Assembly (NCBI GenBank): GCA_963971535.1
Contig: OZ020589.1
Location: 87,123,796-87,187,795 of the forward strand
DNA length: 64,000 bases
Direction of reading: 5' to 3'
Source of the DNA: Notolepis coatsorum
Lineage: Eukaryota > Chordata > Actinopteri > Aulopiformes > Paralepididae
The notes below the pieces were generated by a model. It worked only from the letters and a program-made list of their open reading frames with translations, did no database searches and had not been told where the DNA came from. The position numbers and the translations under genes are program-made. Positions 1 through 11,461 of this stretch are shown here, piece after piece. Position 1 is the stretch's first letter. Each line of letters begins with the position of its first letter.

Positions 1-410
1 AATACAGTACAGCTCAATACACACAATTGTTAAGGGGATGCAGACCAGAGAAAGACTTTCATCTTGTTTACATCAGGATCCCCCATTTTCAATTCATCAT
101 AGAAAATAATGTTATGAATGCCCGAAAACATTTGTGATGTCACAGTATGATGTCATAATCAAACATTCTAGAACATTTGTGTATCTATTCAACAATTCTC
201 TCACAGCTACAGAAGGTTAACCCTTTCACTGCCACACTACAGAAGGTTAACATTTAAATCTAAACATCTAAATGCTTATTGATGTAGCCTTTCCTTCAGC
301 CAATACCTTGACCCCCAACATTACATGGCTTATGTGAGGCTTCCAACAAACCTTTCACTACCACACTACAGAAGGTTAACCCTTTCACTGCCACACTACA
401 GAAGGTTAAC
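1..410 (-). repeat. Retroposon 3'-end unit, first direct copy
   Basis: This is the first of two nearly identical units with a period of 465 bp. It begins inside the shared sequence, so the window opens within the element. It ends in two or three copies of a ~30-bp motif (ccctttcactgccacactac plus agaaggttaa). The same family, with a TTGA or GAAT tract followed by aaaactttattaacagattg, recurs at 7964-8105 and 62351-62512. A tetranucleotide tract next to an AATAAA-like signal (read on the minus strand) fits the 3' tail of a LINE or SINE in minus orientation. The family was not identified. Confidence 0.6.
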
Positions 411-884
411 TTGATTGATTGATTGATTGATTGAAAACTTTATTAACAGATTGCAGAATGGGTACAATACAGTACAGCTCAATACACACAATTGTTAAGG
501 GGATGCAGACCAGAGAAAGACTTTCATCTTGTTTACATCAGGATCCCCCATTTTCAATTCATCATAGAAAATAATGTTATGAATGCCCGAAAACATTTGT
601 GATGTCACAGTATGATGTCATAATCAAACATTCTAGAACATTTGTGTATCTATTCAACAATTATCTCACAGCTACAGAAGGTTAACCCTTTCACTGCCAC
701 ACTACAGAAGGTTACCCTTTAAATCTAAACATCTAAATGCTTATTGATGTAGCCTTTCCTTCAGCCAATACCTTGACCCCCAACATTACATGGCTTATGT
801 GAGGCTTCCAACAAACCTTTCACTACCACACTACAGACGGTTAACCCTTTCACTACCACACTACAGAAGGTTAACCTTTCCTTA
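411..884 (-). repeat. Retroposon 3'-end unit, second direct copy with (TTGA)n tail
   Basis: This is the second copy of the 465-bp unit. It starts with a TTGA tract (413-434), then the aaaactttattaacagattg motif, and matches 1-410 from position 466 onward with only a few differences. The high identity points to a recent tandem duplication. No protein of the parent element is visible here. Confidence 0.6.
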
Positions 885-1609
885 TAATACATTTACATTT
901 AGTAATTTAGCTTTTAGACTTACAAGGCAAATACTTCAACTGCCACAACAACTTGCCACAAGACAGAGTCATTGCCATAACAAAAGAGCCTGATGCAAGG
1001 TGTTAATGTCCCCAGAGAGAGGGGGGCCATGGAATACAATGCATTCTGGGTAGGGTTGTAGTTGATTAAATCACAGGTGTGAACCTCTCCACAAGTTCGA
1101 AGACCATTCATCTCTGAATGCGTTTACTGATATCTCCATGATTCATAGGATGTAGCTTGAAAAATATCCCACCAAAATGTTCAAGTGATGGCTTATTTTT
1201 AAGGTATGAATCTGTACTTTCACAATATGTAAAAAAAAAAAAAAAAAAATGAAGATCCCTCAACATGACCCTGAAGTCCATACCTGGTCACATATACTAT
1301 GATATTTGAGGCATATTCTTTATTTTTATTTTATTATTTTAACGGGATAGTGGCTAAACCACGGGTGACATTCTATTAAGGTAGAATTAAGAGTTTTAGA
1401 TCCTATGGCAATTGGCATAGGAAAGTTAATGATAAATGGCTCATTCTGGGCTGACTGGTCATGTAAGGGAGGGGGGGATTATATGATTGGGTTTATATGT
1501 ATGTTTTTAGGCTCAGCTCTCAACAGGACCTCAATAATTGGATATATATCTATTGTGAAGTTTTAGTCCAGACGAATTACACACAAGAATACAACAACAT
1601 GTTTAGATT
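885..1609. other. Unassigned stretch; probable 5' flank or 5' end of LINE-A
   Basis: No coding region or known repeat was recognised. There is an A run at 1231-1249 that could be the tail of an old retroposon, and an A/T-rich stretch at 1318-1345. The 5' boundary of the LINE that starts its ORF at 1610 probably lies in the last 200-300 bases, but no target duplication was found to fix it. Confidence 0.3.
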
Positions 1610-2116
1610 ATGGCTAGTTTGAATATAATGATTTGGAATACTGGGGGACTAAATAAACAACACAAACGCAAAAGCGTGCTTACACTGATGAAAAACAAAC
1701 AGGTTGATGTGGCTCTTTTAATCGAAACGCACTTTTTAGTGAAGGATAATGTAATGCTAGCAGACAAAATATATCATAACATTAGCTGCTCATCTTTTGG
1801 AACGAGATCCCGTGGGGTTGTTATAGTCGCGAAACGGAAGTTGAATATCAAATTGTTGGACGTATGGTCTGATGCGGATGGCCGAGTAACCATAGCTAAA
1901 GTAGAATATAGTAATAGGAAAATCGCGTTGGTAGCGGCATATGCCCCAAATCTTTACGACGCTAACTTTTACGCTACACTCACTAGAGCAATGTTGAACC
2001 TTCCTGAGTATTCATTTATAATTGGCGCGGATTTTAATGCTAATTGGGATCCCGTGATGGATAAATCTAATCCCACCATTTCCAATGATCAGAAACATGC
2101 ATCTAATGCACTAAAG
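1610..2116 (+). pseudogene. LINE-A ORF2, APE endonuclease N-terminal part
   Basis: The protein starts with MASLNIMIWNTGGLN, typical of the first strand of LINE APE endonucleases. It contains the catalytic glutamate motif (LLIETHF, about residue 39) and the GADFNANWDP motif (about residue 139, the GDFN block). The reading frame is open until the hAT insertion at 2117, where the target duplication cactaaag interrupts it. The endonuclease nicks DNA to prime reverse transcription. The ATG at 1610 is taken as the start because the first APE strand follows at once; an ORF1 is not seen. Confidence 0.8.
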
Positions 2117-2620
2117 CAGTGGTTCTCAAACTGTGGTACGCGTACCACTAGTGGTACTTGGTGGTACTGCTGGTGGTACTTGAAAACATTTCCAAAAAAG
2201 CTAAAAAAAAAAAAAAAAAAAAAAAATTTGGCAGTCAGGCCACTGAACTTAGAAACAGGCCAGGCCAGTGTTTCTGGTTGCGGCAGCGTGATAGTTAGAT
2301 AATCTAAGTGGGGAACAACCAGGAGATCACTGTGACAGAGAGTAATTCAGTCTAAACAGTCATAAATCTTTAATTCAACTTCAGCCCTGATCATAACCAT
2401 TTATTTTTAGATTTCTTGTAATGTCAGATAAAAAATGAAATATCACTTTTCTGAAAAGAGTTGGTGTTAAATCTGACATTACAAAAAATCCATCAAAATA
2501 TGTGTTGCTGCTAATCATTGACACATGCCTAGCCTGTAATAATCCCCCCCAGAAAAATGTACTTTGCATTTGATATATTGTACACATCACACATCACATT
2601 TTACTTGTTGTGTGTTTTTT

Positions 2621-3466
2621 TTAACACTTTGGGTGCCGGGAACCGTGTTTAGACATCATTGCGGGCCATGCTCAAGTTGCCGAAGACGCTTTACAGCGTC
2701 TTTAATATCAATATTTCAAAAATCTGCGATCGGATTCATATGTCCCCTCCGCTGGCCTGAGATCCACCAGCAGGACCCACTGAGCTCTCTGGCGGTTCAG
2801 GAGCGCCATCTGGTGGCCGATCGGCGCAACTGCTTAACAGGATGTGCCATAGAGGTTGTGCTGGACTCCGTATTACTTCCGGGCACTCGCTATAGGTCCC
2901 GGGACTCTGGCTCGTCACGCTACACAGTGATCGATTGCCAATAACTCGATAAACAACATGATTTGGACGTATATACCATTATACAAGCTGGAGATGGACC
3001 GGGTAAATCGCCATCACATAATGATAGAATTTCTACTCTACGATGATCGCCCAACGGCGCGCGGAGACTGGGGTGAGTTTGAGCGTGTAACGTTACCGTC
3101 TTCGATACTAACTGCTATTATCAACATTTGACCCACATTAGATGATTGGTATAACGCTGCCCACGGAATTATAAACGCCCCCTCGCCCATCCGGTCAACA
3201 TCAGATGACGTGTAGTAACTTCTAGAAGTACGTCTAGTTGGAATTTTTTATATCGCGCTGATTGCCATCAAACTGTATTTCATCATCAATATAATGCATT
3301 TGGGGCTATATATCACGTTCTGGAGAAAGCTGCAGAAAGAGATGAAAACATACTTATACATTAGACCATACTTTACTATGAATATGTGAATGAAAAAGTT
3401 TAACGTTGCTACACAATGAACAATACATATAGGACTTTGAATGGGCCCTAATAATGGCAATGTAGC

Positions 3467-3471
<5 letters not shown>
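2621..3471 (+). mobile_element. piggyBac-like non-autonomous element, copy A (3' truncated)
   Basis: It starts with TTAA then cactttgggtgccggg, the same terminus as copies B (12638-13596) and C (32788-33748), and follows copy C closely for about 850 bp. It then stops at a (TG)n tract, so the last ~145 bp and the right TIR are missing. TTAA at the ends is the piggyBac target signature. No transposase is encoded. It sits inside hAT element 1. Confidence 0.8.
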
Positions 3472-3549
<78 letters not shown>

Positions 3550-3573
3550 ATGACGGACAATTGCTTGCTGTGT

Positions 3574-3611
<38 letters not shown>

Positions 3612-3642
3612 GAGAGAGAGAGATAGAGAGATAGAGAGAGAA
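3471..3642. repeat. (TG)n and (GA)n microsatellites
   Basis: About 70 bases of TG repeats are followed by interrupted GA tracts. The long apparent reading frames across them are artefacts of the repeat. The tract lies at the point where piggyBac-like copy A loses its end. Confidence 0.95.
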
Positions 3643-3936
3643 TTAAGTACATTTGCTGAAATACAGTTGTTCTTAATTTTCTCACTTGCTATGTGAGAAT
3701 GTTAGTTATTATGTTCTCAATGCCCCTTGCATTGTATGAGTTGTGTGGAAGCGTTTGCTAGTTCTAGTGCTATCCCTTTGTACATTGTGGCTGTGTCTGA
3801 CAAAAGTTAACAATAAATAATGGTATTAGGAATACATTTGCCTCCTGCGTGAACTGTCATATGGTGGTACTTGGAGAGCCAGCTACGTTCTCAGGTGGTA
3901 CTTGGTGTAAAAAGTTTGAGAACCACTGCACTAAAG

Positions 3937-4059
3937 GATTGGGCCAAGAATACAGGTGTAAATGGCGATTACTCAACCCAACGACCCGAGAGTACTCGTT
4001 TCGCTCTGCAAGACACAAGACATTTTCCAGAATAGATTATGTTTTTGCATCCCCTAGAC
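3937..4059 (+). pseudogene. LINE-A ORF2, middle of APE endonuclease
   Basis: This short LINE segment lies between hAT elements 1 and 2. It reads LKDWAKNTG and then, after a frame change, WRLLNPTTREYSF and RIDYVFAS, matching the WR...NP and SRIDY blocks that lie between the GDFN and SDH motifs in L1-type endonucleases. The frame change near 3958 is a break in the LINE itself. Confidence 0.75.
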
Positions 4060-5751
4060 CAGGGGTGGCCAACCAGTCAGAGACTAAGAGCCACAAAAAA
4101 ATGACTGTGGTACCACAAAGAGCCACACCATATACCAGCGTTTCTCAACCTTTTTTTTCAGTCACGGCACCCTTCATGTGTTTATAGGTCTCACCCTCTG
4201 GCCTCTGAAGTTGCTAATGTCTTTTTTATTTGGGCCTCACAGGGTTAAAAGTACCCTGTGAGACCCACGGTTGCAAAATTACAAAATCACTTTTAGCCAT
4301 TTAAAAAAATTATGTTTATTTAAAAAATGTTAAAGGGGAACTATTAACTATTATACTACTATTTACTATTTCTTTCACTATTTGGGCACTTTTACACAAT
4401 TCCTGTGAGTCTATGGAACACCTAGGTTTTTTTTCAAAAAAATGCATTGTTTTGTATTTCTAATCAAGTACTAAAAACCGCATTTTTCTACCTCAAGATC
4501 TTAAGCCGTTTTGAGGCTGGGCTCCAACCACTGTGTGGCCTGGTGCCAACTGCCACATCAACTGCCACATTATTATGCAGCTGAGAAATCTCTGACATCA
4601 CAGATATGCACATTTTCAGATGACTCAGTTCAGTGAGGGTGAATATTGTGAGAGGAGAATTGGAAGAATTCGCCAATATGAGAATTAGAGACATATATCC
4701 TATTAATATAAGTCCACATAGCTAAGAAACAATGGTAAACACTGAAAAAAGCCATTTATAAGATAGTTCCCCTTTAAGCACATGTATAGTCAATTGGTCC
4801 TGTTGTTCAGCCTCACAATGCTATTTGATAGTAAATGTGTTTATATGTCCCACCCTCTGGCCTCTGAAGTTGCTAATTTCTTTTTAATTTGGGCCTCACA
4901 GGGTTAACCTCTTAAGCCCGAGATATACAGTAAAAGTGTATATTTTCAGCATTATGTTTGTTTACCAATTATTTTAACTGTTATTAGTGAAATATAAGAT
5001 TATAGAAATCTCAGGGCATTGAGTCGGAAACCGGCGCATATTGACAGGAGGAAGTGGCACAGCCAAAAGTGAGTGTAGTCTTTTGAAGGAAGAGACTCAG
5101 GGCTTTCTAATTTCGAAAAACTACCCTACCCAGCTCACACCAGCCCCTGTCAATCATCTGACTTCTGGATTTACTTTTTAATTTCTCTTATTTTTTGGGA
5201 TTATCTCCCACAAACCTGAACGTTATTGCCATAAAACAGAACGCAGTTAGTTTCTCTACCTTTCTGTGAACGTCTTGCAAAAACGGTGTTGCAATATGAT
5301 GAAAAATGGTGGAGAAATTTACATTATAAAAAAGATGGCAGAATTCAGTACTGTATCTACAAAACCTTCTGTTTAATCATCTTCCCTTTATTCATTTGCT
5401 TAGATTTTTCAGGTCTGGTCAATTTTAGCATGGTGTTATTTACAGTCAAAGATATATTTTTTTTTAAATAGAATTGATATTCTCCTTTGGTTCATTACAA
5501 TTTACTCAAGCCTAGTAACAGACACACTATTTCTGACACTGATCCATATATGTCCCTAGATTCAGATACCAAGAACATGCAAATGGACCATTTAAAAAAA
5601 AATTGTAAATGTTTATTCTACGTCCTTATGGAATGAGTGACATAAAAAAAAAAGTAAAAATTTTTTTTTTTTTTTTTTATGGGTGGAAGAGCCGCACATT
5701 GACGGGCAAAGAGCCGCATGCGGCTCGCGAGCCGCGGGTTGGCCACCCCTG
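4060..5751. mobile_element. hAT element 2 (non-autonomous) in LINE-A
   Basis: TIRs caggggtggccaacc and ggttggccacccctg are flanked by a perfect 8-bp duplication ccctagac (4052-4059 and 5752-5759). Subterminal sequence near the right end is rich in agccgc motifs, as in Charlie-like hAT elements. There is an internal repeat of a segment with tttgggcctcacagggttaa (4226 and 4888). No transposase ORF was recognised. Confidence 0.92.
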
Positions 5752-5759
5752 CCCTAGAC

Positions 5760-6356
5760 TATTTGATAGCTATGACGTGGAAATGGTGCCTAATGCACTG
5801 TCAGATCACAGCTATTTACTCCTGAAAGGTTCATTTGGTATACTATCATCCCAAGCCCCAAGATGGCGATTTAACTCGATACTGCTGAAAAACAATGAAT
5901 AGCCATTCAACATTACGTCCGCCTTTTGCTCAACCAATCAGAGAGGGGTCTGCAGAAATGGGCTCAACCAATCAGAGAGGGGTCTGCAGAAATGCAGCTA
6001 CGGAAAGTAGAGACTCGAAAGGAAAAGGAGAATACAATTCAAAGTTGAACTTATTAAATTCCTGCGGAGTAATGCGAATTCAGTACAGGATCCCAGAATG
6101 TTATGGATGTCGGTAAAGGGTTTTATCAAGGATTACACTACGGTCTTTGCCTCCAACCTACGCAAGAATCGTTCCAAATTGGCAGAGCTGGAAACGCTTT
6201 ACTCCTCGTTGTTCTCCTCTTTACAACACAACTACTCGGTTCGATTGGAGACTCAAATTAATGTGTTAAAAAATTAGATTAACTCCATTTTAAGACAACA
6301 ATCTGAATTTCAAATACGTAGCACAAGACAACATTATTACTTTCATGGTTCTAAAC
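5760..6356 (+). pseudogene. LINE-A ORF2, end of APE endonuclease and linker
   Basis: The segment resumes directly at the target duplication and reads RLFDSYDVEMVPNALSDHSY; SDH is the last catalytic block of the APE domain. It continues to LLKNNE and is then interrupted by a 123-bp foreign patch (5909-6031). Beyond the patch more L1-like linker follows (for example FIKDYTTVFASNLRKNRSK). It ends at hAT element 3. Stops and frame changes are present. Confidence 0.7.
5909..6031 (+). repeat. 123-bp patch identical to the inside of hAT element 3
   Basis: The bases from aacattacgtccgccttttg to cgaaaggaaaaggaga are identical, as far as I can read, to 8254-8376 inside hAT element 3. The patch has no TIRs and no target duplication. 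It contains two copies of aaccaatcagagaggggtct. It interrupts the LINE coding line, so it was added to the LINE rather than inherited with it. Confidence 0.8.
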
Positions 6357-7016
6357 CAGGGGTCTCAAACTCAATTTACCTGGGGGCCGCTGGAGGTAGA
6401 GTCTGGGTGAGGCTGGGCCGCATCAAATATTCCACAAAAAAGGGTTTCAAGCATTCAAAAAAAAGTACAACTGATCCAATCTTCTCAATCCTTAGCAATA
6501 ACATTTCAGAAAATGAACAGTTCTTCAGAACATGAACAGTTCTTCAGAACATGAATGGTTCTTCAGAACATAGGCTTCTCAGTGGTGTCAGTAGACTCAT
6601 CCACAGCTATGGAAATGCACTGTGCATTTTTTTTTTTTATTCCGTCACAAAGCTGTTTAATCAAATCACCGGCAGCCAGTGTTTCAGTTATTCTGGTTGC
6701 TGTGCGATCTGAGGGGGCTTTGCTTTTGTTTGCCTTCAAACATGGTCTCCATCACTCAGTCATACATTATTTTCAAATTGCCACCCTTCACAAGAGCTAC
6801 CGTTTCTTGGCATATAGTCACATTGGTTTGGTGCTAGGACTCAGGATGAATGCATATTTTTCAGTCCATTCACCTTTGAATTGCAGTCGACTTTTCTTTT
6901 ACTGACCATCTTTGAAAATGGCTAGAAACTAGGCTAGTAGCTACATTTATCTCACGGAGATAAAACTGGGAGCGAGTTTACTGTAGATGCGCTGTCAACT
7001 GACTCGGACTGAAAGA

Positions 7017-7125
7017 GAGGCGTCTCTACTTTCCGTAGCTGCATTTCTGCAGACCCCTCTCTGATTGGTTGAGCCCATTTCTGCAGACCCCTCTCTGATT
7101 GGTTGAGCAAAGCCCCTCTCTGATC
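7017..7125 (-). repeat. Inverted copy of the 8254-8376 module
   Basis: Read on the minus strand, this matches the module at 8254-8376, including the paired aaccaatcagagaggggtct units and the actttccgtagctgcatttc segment. A third, shorter unit follows (cccctctctgatcg). Together with 8254-8376 it forms inverted arms about 1.1 kb apart. Confidence 0.75.
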
Positions 7126-7837
7126 GCTATAGTTTCCCAACAGGAGTAAAGTCTGGAACGCACCACAGCCTGTCACAAGCAGTAGAGATGTGTCGTAGCA
7201 ATCCGAAGTGACATTGACCACCAGACTCTTTCTCTTAAGGCATTAACTGGGTTAATTAATATAAATGTTATATTGTAACTGTCTAGTTACACATTGGTTC
7301 CGAAACATGTATGTTCCAGGCTGCAATTAAAACTTTGAATCTGAGAGTGCTGGACCGGCTTCCTGCTTTCTTCTAACTGTCTAGTTAGGCATTAACTGTG
7401 TTAATCTAAATGTTACATTGTAACTGTCTAATTAAGGCATTAACTGGGTTAATCTAAATGTTAGGTATTGTCACACCAGGATCAGTTGGTATGATGAAAC
7501 ACATGTTATTATATGTTTGATTGAAATGTTGTGTCTTACTAATAATAACTAATTCCTTGGTCAATAGAAGTCTCTGTGATACTTTCTGAATATGATTTGG
7601 GAACATCAAATGGGCAGGGTTATAATAGAAGAAAGACAGTGTAAACAATATAATTAACTCTGAATATAATAATGAGGAAAAATAAACAGGATACACAACA
7701 AGGTGCATGAGATGAGGTTATATGTAGAACATGGTACAGTTACAGTAAGTGGGGAGTGTAAACACTAAACAGTGATTCAAACCCCCTCAATGTACAGTTT
7801 CTGACAGCTGGGCTGTGTTGAACTTGTCACGTGAAAT

Positions 7838-7965
7838 AACGTTATGTGTTGTCACGCGAAATGTGCATAACGTTATGAATAAACCGCGAAATAACATAAC
7901 GTTATGTTATATACACGCGAAATGTGCATAACGTTATGAATAAACCGCGAAATAACATAACGTGA
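7838..7965 (+). repeat. Tandem repeat of cgcgaaatgtgcataacgtt units
   Basis: Two full units of about 62 bp and partial units run from 7838 to 7965, each carrying cgcgaaatgtgcataacgtt and gaataaaccgcgaaataaca. A further related unit follows the nested retroposon end at 8156-8210. The unit is rich in CG dinucleotides. No function is visible. Confidence 0.7.
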
Positions 7966-8105
7966 ATGAATGAATGAATGAAAACTTTATTTAACAGATT
8001 GCAGAATGGGTACAATACAGTACGGCTCAATACACACAATTGGATGCAGACCTGAGAAAGACGTTTGTCTTGTTTCCATCAGGGTCCCCCATTTTCAATA
8101 CATAT
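7964..8105 (-). mobile_element. Retroposon 3' end with (GAAT)n tract nested in hAT element 3
   Basis: The sequence gaatgaatgaatgaatg then aaaactttatttaacagatt and the following ~100 bp match the units at 411-560 and 62351-62512, with small deletions. It is a short, 5'-truncated copy in minus orientation. Confidence 0.65.
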
Positions 8106-8838
8106 CAATGTTATATAACGTTACAATGTACAGTTTCTGACAGCTGGCTATGTTGTGAAATGTGCATAACGTTATGAATAAACCGCAAAGTCACGCGAAA
8201 TAACGCTATACGCGAATCTGGTAGTACATTTCTTTTTATCTTCTTGATATGATAACATTACGTCCGCCTTTTGCTCAACCAATCAGAGAGGGGTCTGCAG
8301 AAATGGGCTCAACCAATCAGAGAGGGGTCTGCAGAAATGCAGCTACGGAAAGTAGAGACTCGAAAGGAAAAGGAGAGACGACTTGCATTCCGTGAAGACC
8401 CGCCCTACTCCCCTACTCTGCATCTGATTCGCAGACTGTGAGTGAGGGGGGGGAACGCTGACGGGATGCTGAATGTGATTGGACCAGACCCGTACACAGA
8501 CACAGACAGTGGCAGTGCAGCCAACCGCTTATGCAGAGCACTGCTCGCAATCAGAGGAGATAGCGAGGATGCATTTGCCTTCCACTTTACTTGATATCAC
8601 TCCGGAATCACGTTTCAACCAAGTCACTAACATAACGTTGCTGTCATGAGCCTGCGCTATGGTAGCCTACAAGTGATAAAATAAATAAAACTTCCAACTC
8701 TCGTGCAACGTCTCGGCAAACAGTAGGGCGCGGGCCACATTAACACTACACTTTGATGTCAAGTAGGGGGCCGCAAAATATCATTCCTCGGGCCGCAATT
8801 GGCCCGCGGGCCGCGAGTTTGAGACCCCTGTTCTAAAC

Positions 8839-11054
8839 CAAGTCACCTACTAGCTATGAAGATACGTTCTAACGCAAAATTTGCAGATATCCCTACTATT
8901 AAGAACCAACAAGTACTTGTTACAGATCCCGAAAAAATTAACGATACCTTCAAAGAGTTTTACTCCAACTTGTACAAATCAGAAATGGTTTTCGATCAAA
9001 ATAAACTGGATACATTTCTTAATCAAATTAATCTACCTAAACTCTCAGAGGAAGACGGTATACCTCCAGAACTGTACCTATCATGTTGGGATGTAATTGG
9101 ACCCATATTACTTGATATGATTTTATACTCGATCAAAGAGGGGAATTTCCATAAGAACGGCAATATTGCACTCATAACTGTCCTCCTTAAAAAAGACAAA
9201 GACCCTACCGATTGTGGTAGTTATAGACCCTTAAGCCTCCTCGGAACCGATATTAAGCTGTATGCTAAGGTACTAGCCATCAGACTTCAAAAGCATATGA
9301 CATATTTAGTTCATCCTGATCAGACTGGATTTATAAAAGGCCGCCTTATCACGGATAATATAAGACGGACTAGATATGTTAGACGCCAGTAAGGATGCTA
9401 TTGCACCTATAGCTGTATTATCCTTGGATGCGATGAAAGCCTTTGATAGATTGGAATGGTATTATTTATGGGCAGTACTCGGAAGGATGTGGTTAGGAAA
9501 CGGATTTATTAATATGATAAGTGTTATACAAAGACCCATCGGCCATGATAATAACAGGTAAATTCATCTCCACACTCTTTCCGGTGTCGCGCTCATCCAG
9601 ACAGGGTTTCCCTCTTAGTCCCGGACTATTTGCTCTATCTTTAGAGCCTTTAGCACAGTATATAAGACAATCCCAATCCATAGAGCCAATCTCAATTAAG
9701 GGCACACAACATCATATTAGTTTATATGCGGACGACGTAATATTGTTCATGCAAAACCCTACCACCTCACTACCTCATCTTCTCAAGTTGATTGATGATT
9801 TTGGCAATCTATCGGGATTTAGGATAAACTGGCCAAAATCGGCCTTCCTCCCACTTAATGTCCCAGCGAAGGCAACATTCTTTCCAGGAAATATACCAAT
9901 GGTAGAAAATTTTAGATGTCTTGGAGTTGAAATATTCCCTACTATAAGCCAAACGGTGAAATATAATTATACAAGACTTCTAGATAGGATCACAAATGAC
10001 TTTGACAGGTGGTCAAACTCAGTACAGGCCCGAGTATCAATAGTTAAGATGGATGTTTTACCTAGAATCAACTTCTTTAGCTCAATGTTGCCGTTACCCC
10101 CTCCTGCTGATTACTGGAAAAAATTACACTCCACCGCATATAAATTTATTTGGAATAACAAACCTCCACGAATAAAAAGATCCACTGCACAGAGAAACAA
10201 AGCCGATGGAGGTTTAGCATTTCCAGACTTCTACCACTATTTTAAAGCATACTCTTTAAGACCACTGAGCACCTGGTTTGATCCTCAAGCATCTGTATCC
10301 TGGAGAACATTAGAAGAAAACATAGTGGCACCACATAGATTGCAGGATATAGTATACATCAAATTATCAATTAAGCAATGCGACTTGAAATTTGGCCCTC
10401 TTATAACATGTGATTCGGATATGGCGTGACACACAGAAAAAATGTACTAACCAACACAAATGGCATAGCCATTCTCCCATATTTAATAACAATGCACTCC
10501 TTATTGCACAACGACCTATCAGATATCCCAAATGGGAAAATCAAGGCATACATACATTGGGAGATATATTCAACGAACGGGGTTTCTGTAGCCATCATGA
10601 AATTCAGAACAAATTTAACCTCACCAGCTCCACTTATTATTTCTATATACAGTTATTAGCAACTTTGAAGGCCCATGGAGTCCCATTAAAGATACCACTT
10701 GAGCACCACAGATATCACAAATTCTTCTATGAAAGGGAGACATCGAGAGGCTTCGTATCTGACTTTTATCATCACTTACTAACATCTTCGTATGGAATTC
10801 TTCCCCTAGACTCAGTTTGGAGGAGGGATATACCAGACTTGAAAGTATATTTTGATTGGCAAGAAGTCTGGGCAAACGTTCGACTAGCATCACGCAACCC
10901 GGACCATCAACAGATTAATCTTAATTATATTCATAGGATTTACCTGACACCTATAAGATTGAACCGAATGGGGCTTAAACAAGACTCTCTATGCTCCTTG
11001 TGTTTAAGAGGTGATATAGGTACATTTATGCATATGTATTGGGAAAAAAGTTGA
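8839..11054 (+). pseudogene. LINE-A ORF2, reverse transcriptase and C-terminal domain
   Basis: Open pieces in three frames give a continuous reverse transcriptase: VLLKKDKDPTDCGSYRPLSL (finger), QTGFIKGR, VLSLDAMKAFDRLEW (motif A with the first catalytic Asp), RQGFPLSPGLFAL (motif B), ISLYADDVILFM (motif C, catalytic Asp pair), then a thumb region and LNYIHRIYLTPIRLNRMG followed by a Cys-x2-Cys and His-containing end (CSLC...HMYWE). This order is that of L1-group ORF2. The pieces need several frame changes (near 9375, 9540 and 10425), so the copy is inactive. Confidence 0.88.
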
Positions 11055-11461
11055 TAGCATCACGATGGATTCACCAGATAAAATGTGCCGGAAGGTATGG
11101 GTTCTTACCTATCTCGATGTGATTTATTTAGAGATATATACAGCAAGAATTTTAGGTGTCAATGAAGCCAGCATTGCAATCTGGCTAGAAATGGTGGAGA
11201 GAATAAAGGTTAGCATATGAATAGTAATCTCTGGTTAGAAACGAATAATGGATGGTTTATTCAAGGGGGGTCCTGAGGGGGGGGGAAGAAGAACGAGCAA
11301 GAGCATATGTATGTACTGTATTGTATAATGGGGATTAGGTATATATCTCGTAACCTACATTTATTGATTCAAATACAGGAATGTATATTACTGTGATTTA
11401 TTGAGATATTTACTGTTAATGTTTGTCTGTCAAAAAAATTATAAAAAAGTTTAAAAAAAAA

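Larger units (their letters stand above)
2117..3928. mobile_element. hAT element 1 (non-autonomous) in LINE-A
   Basis: Terminal inverted repeats cagtggttctcaaac and gtttgagaaccactg are flanked by the perfect 8-bp target duplication cactaaag (2109-2116 and 3929-3936). Subterminal ggtggtact repeats lie near both ends. No transposase ORF was recognised. The length (1812 bp) is inflated by a nested piggyBac-like copy and by microsatellites. The TIR and 8-bp duplication place it in the hAT superfamily. Confidence 0.92.
6357..8830. mobile_element. hAT element 3 (Charlie-like) in LINE-A
   Basis: TIRs caggggtctcaaactc and gagtttgagacccctg are flanked by a perfect 8-bp duplication ttctaaac (6349-6356 and 8831-8838). 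The subterminal ggggccgc and gcgggccgc motifs are typical of Charlie-type elements. The interior is a mosaic: inverted modules at 7017-7125 and 8254-8376, a GTTAATCTAAATGTTA-type repeat (7225-7470), tandem repeats (7840-7965) and a nested retroposon end. No transposase ORF was recognised. Confidence 0.92.
1610..11461 (+). mobile_element. LINE-A: L1-group non-LTR retrotransposon, broken by three hAT insertions
   Basis: After removing the three hAT elements and one copy of each 8-bp duplication, a single ORF2-like coding line runs from an APE endonuclease (1610) through reverse transcriptase to a cysteine-rich C-terminus (11030), about 3.4 kb. The 3' end is A-rich, with the tail near 11436-11461. 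No ORF1 is visible upstream, so the copy is probably 5'-truncated. Motifs such as YADD in the RT and the Cys-x2-Cys then His C-terminal cluster suggest the L1/Tx1 group. It carries several frameshifts and stops and is dead. It lies antisense to sos1, beyond exon 5, presumably in intron 5. Confidence 0.85.
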
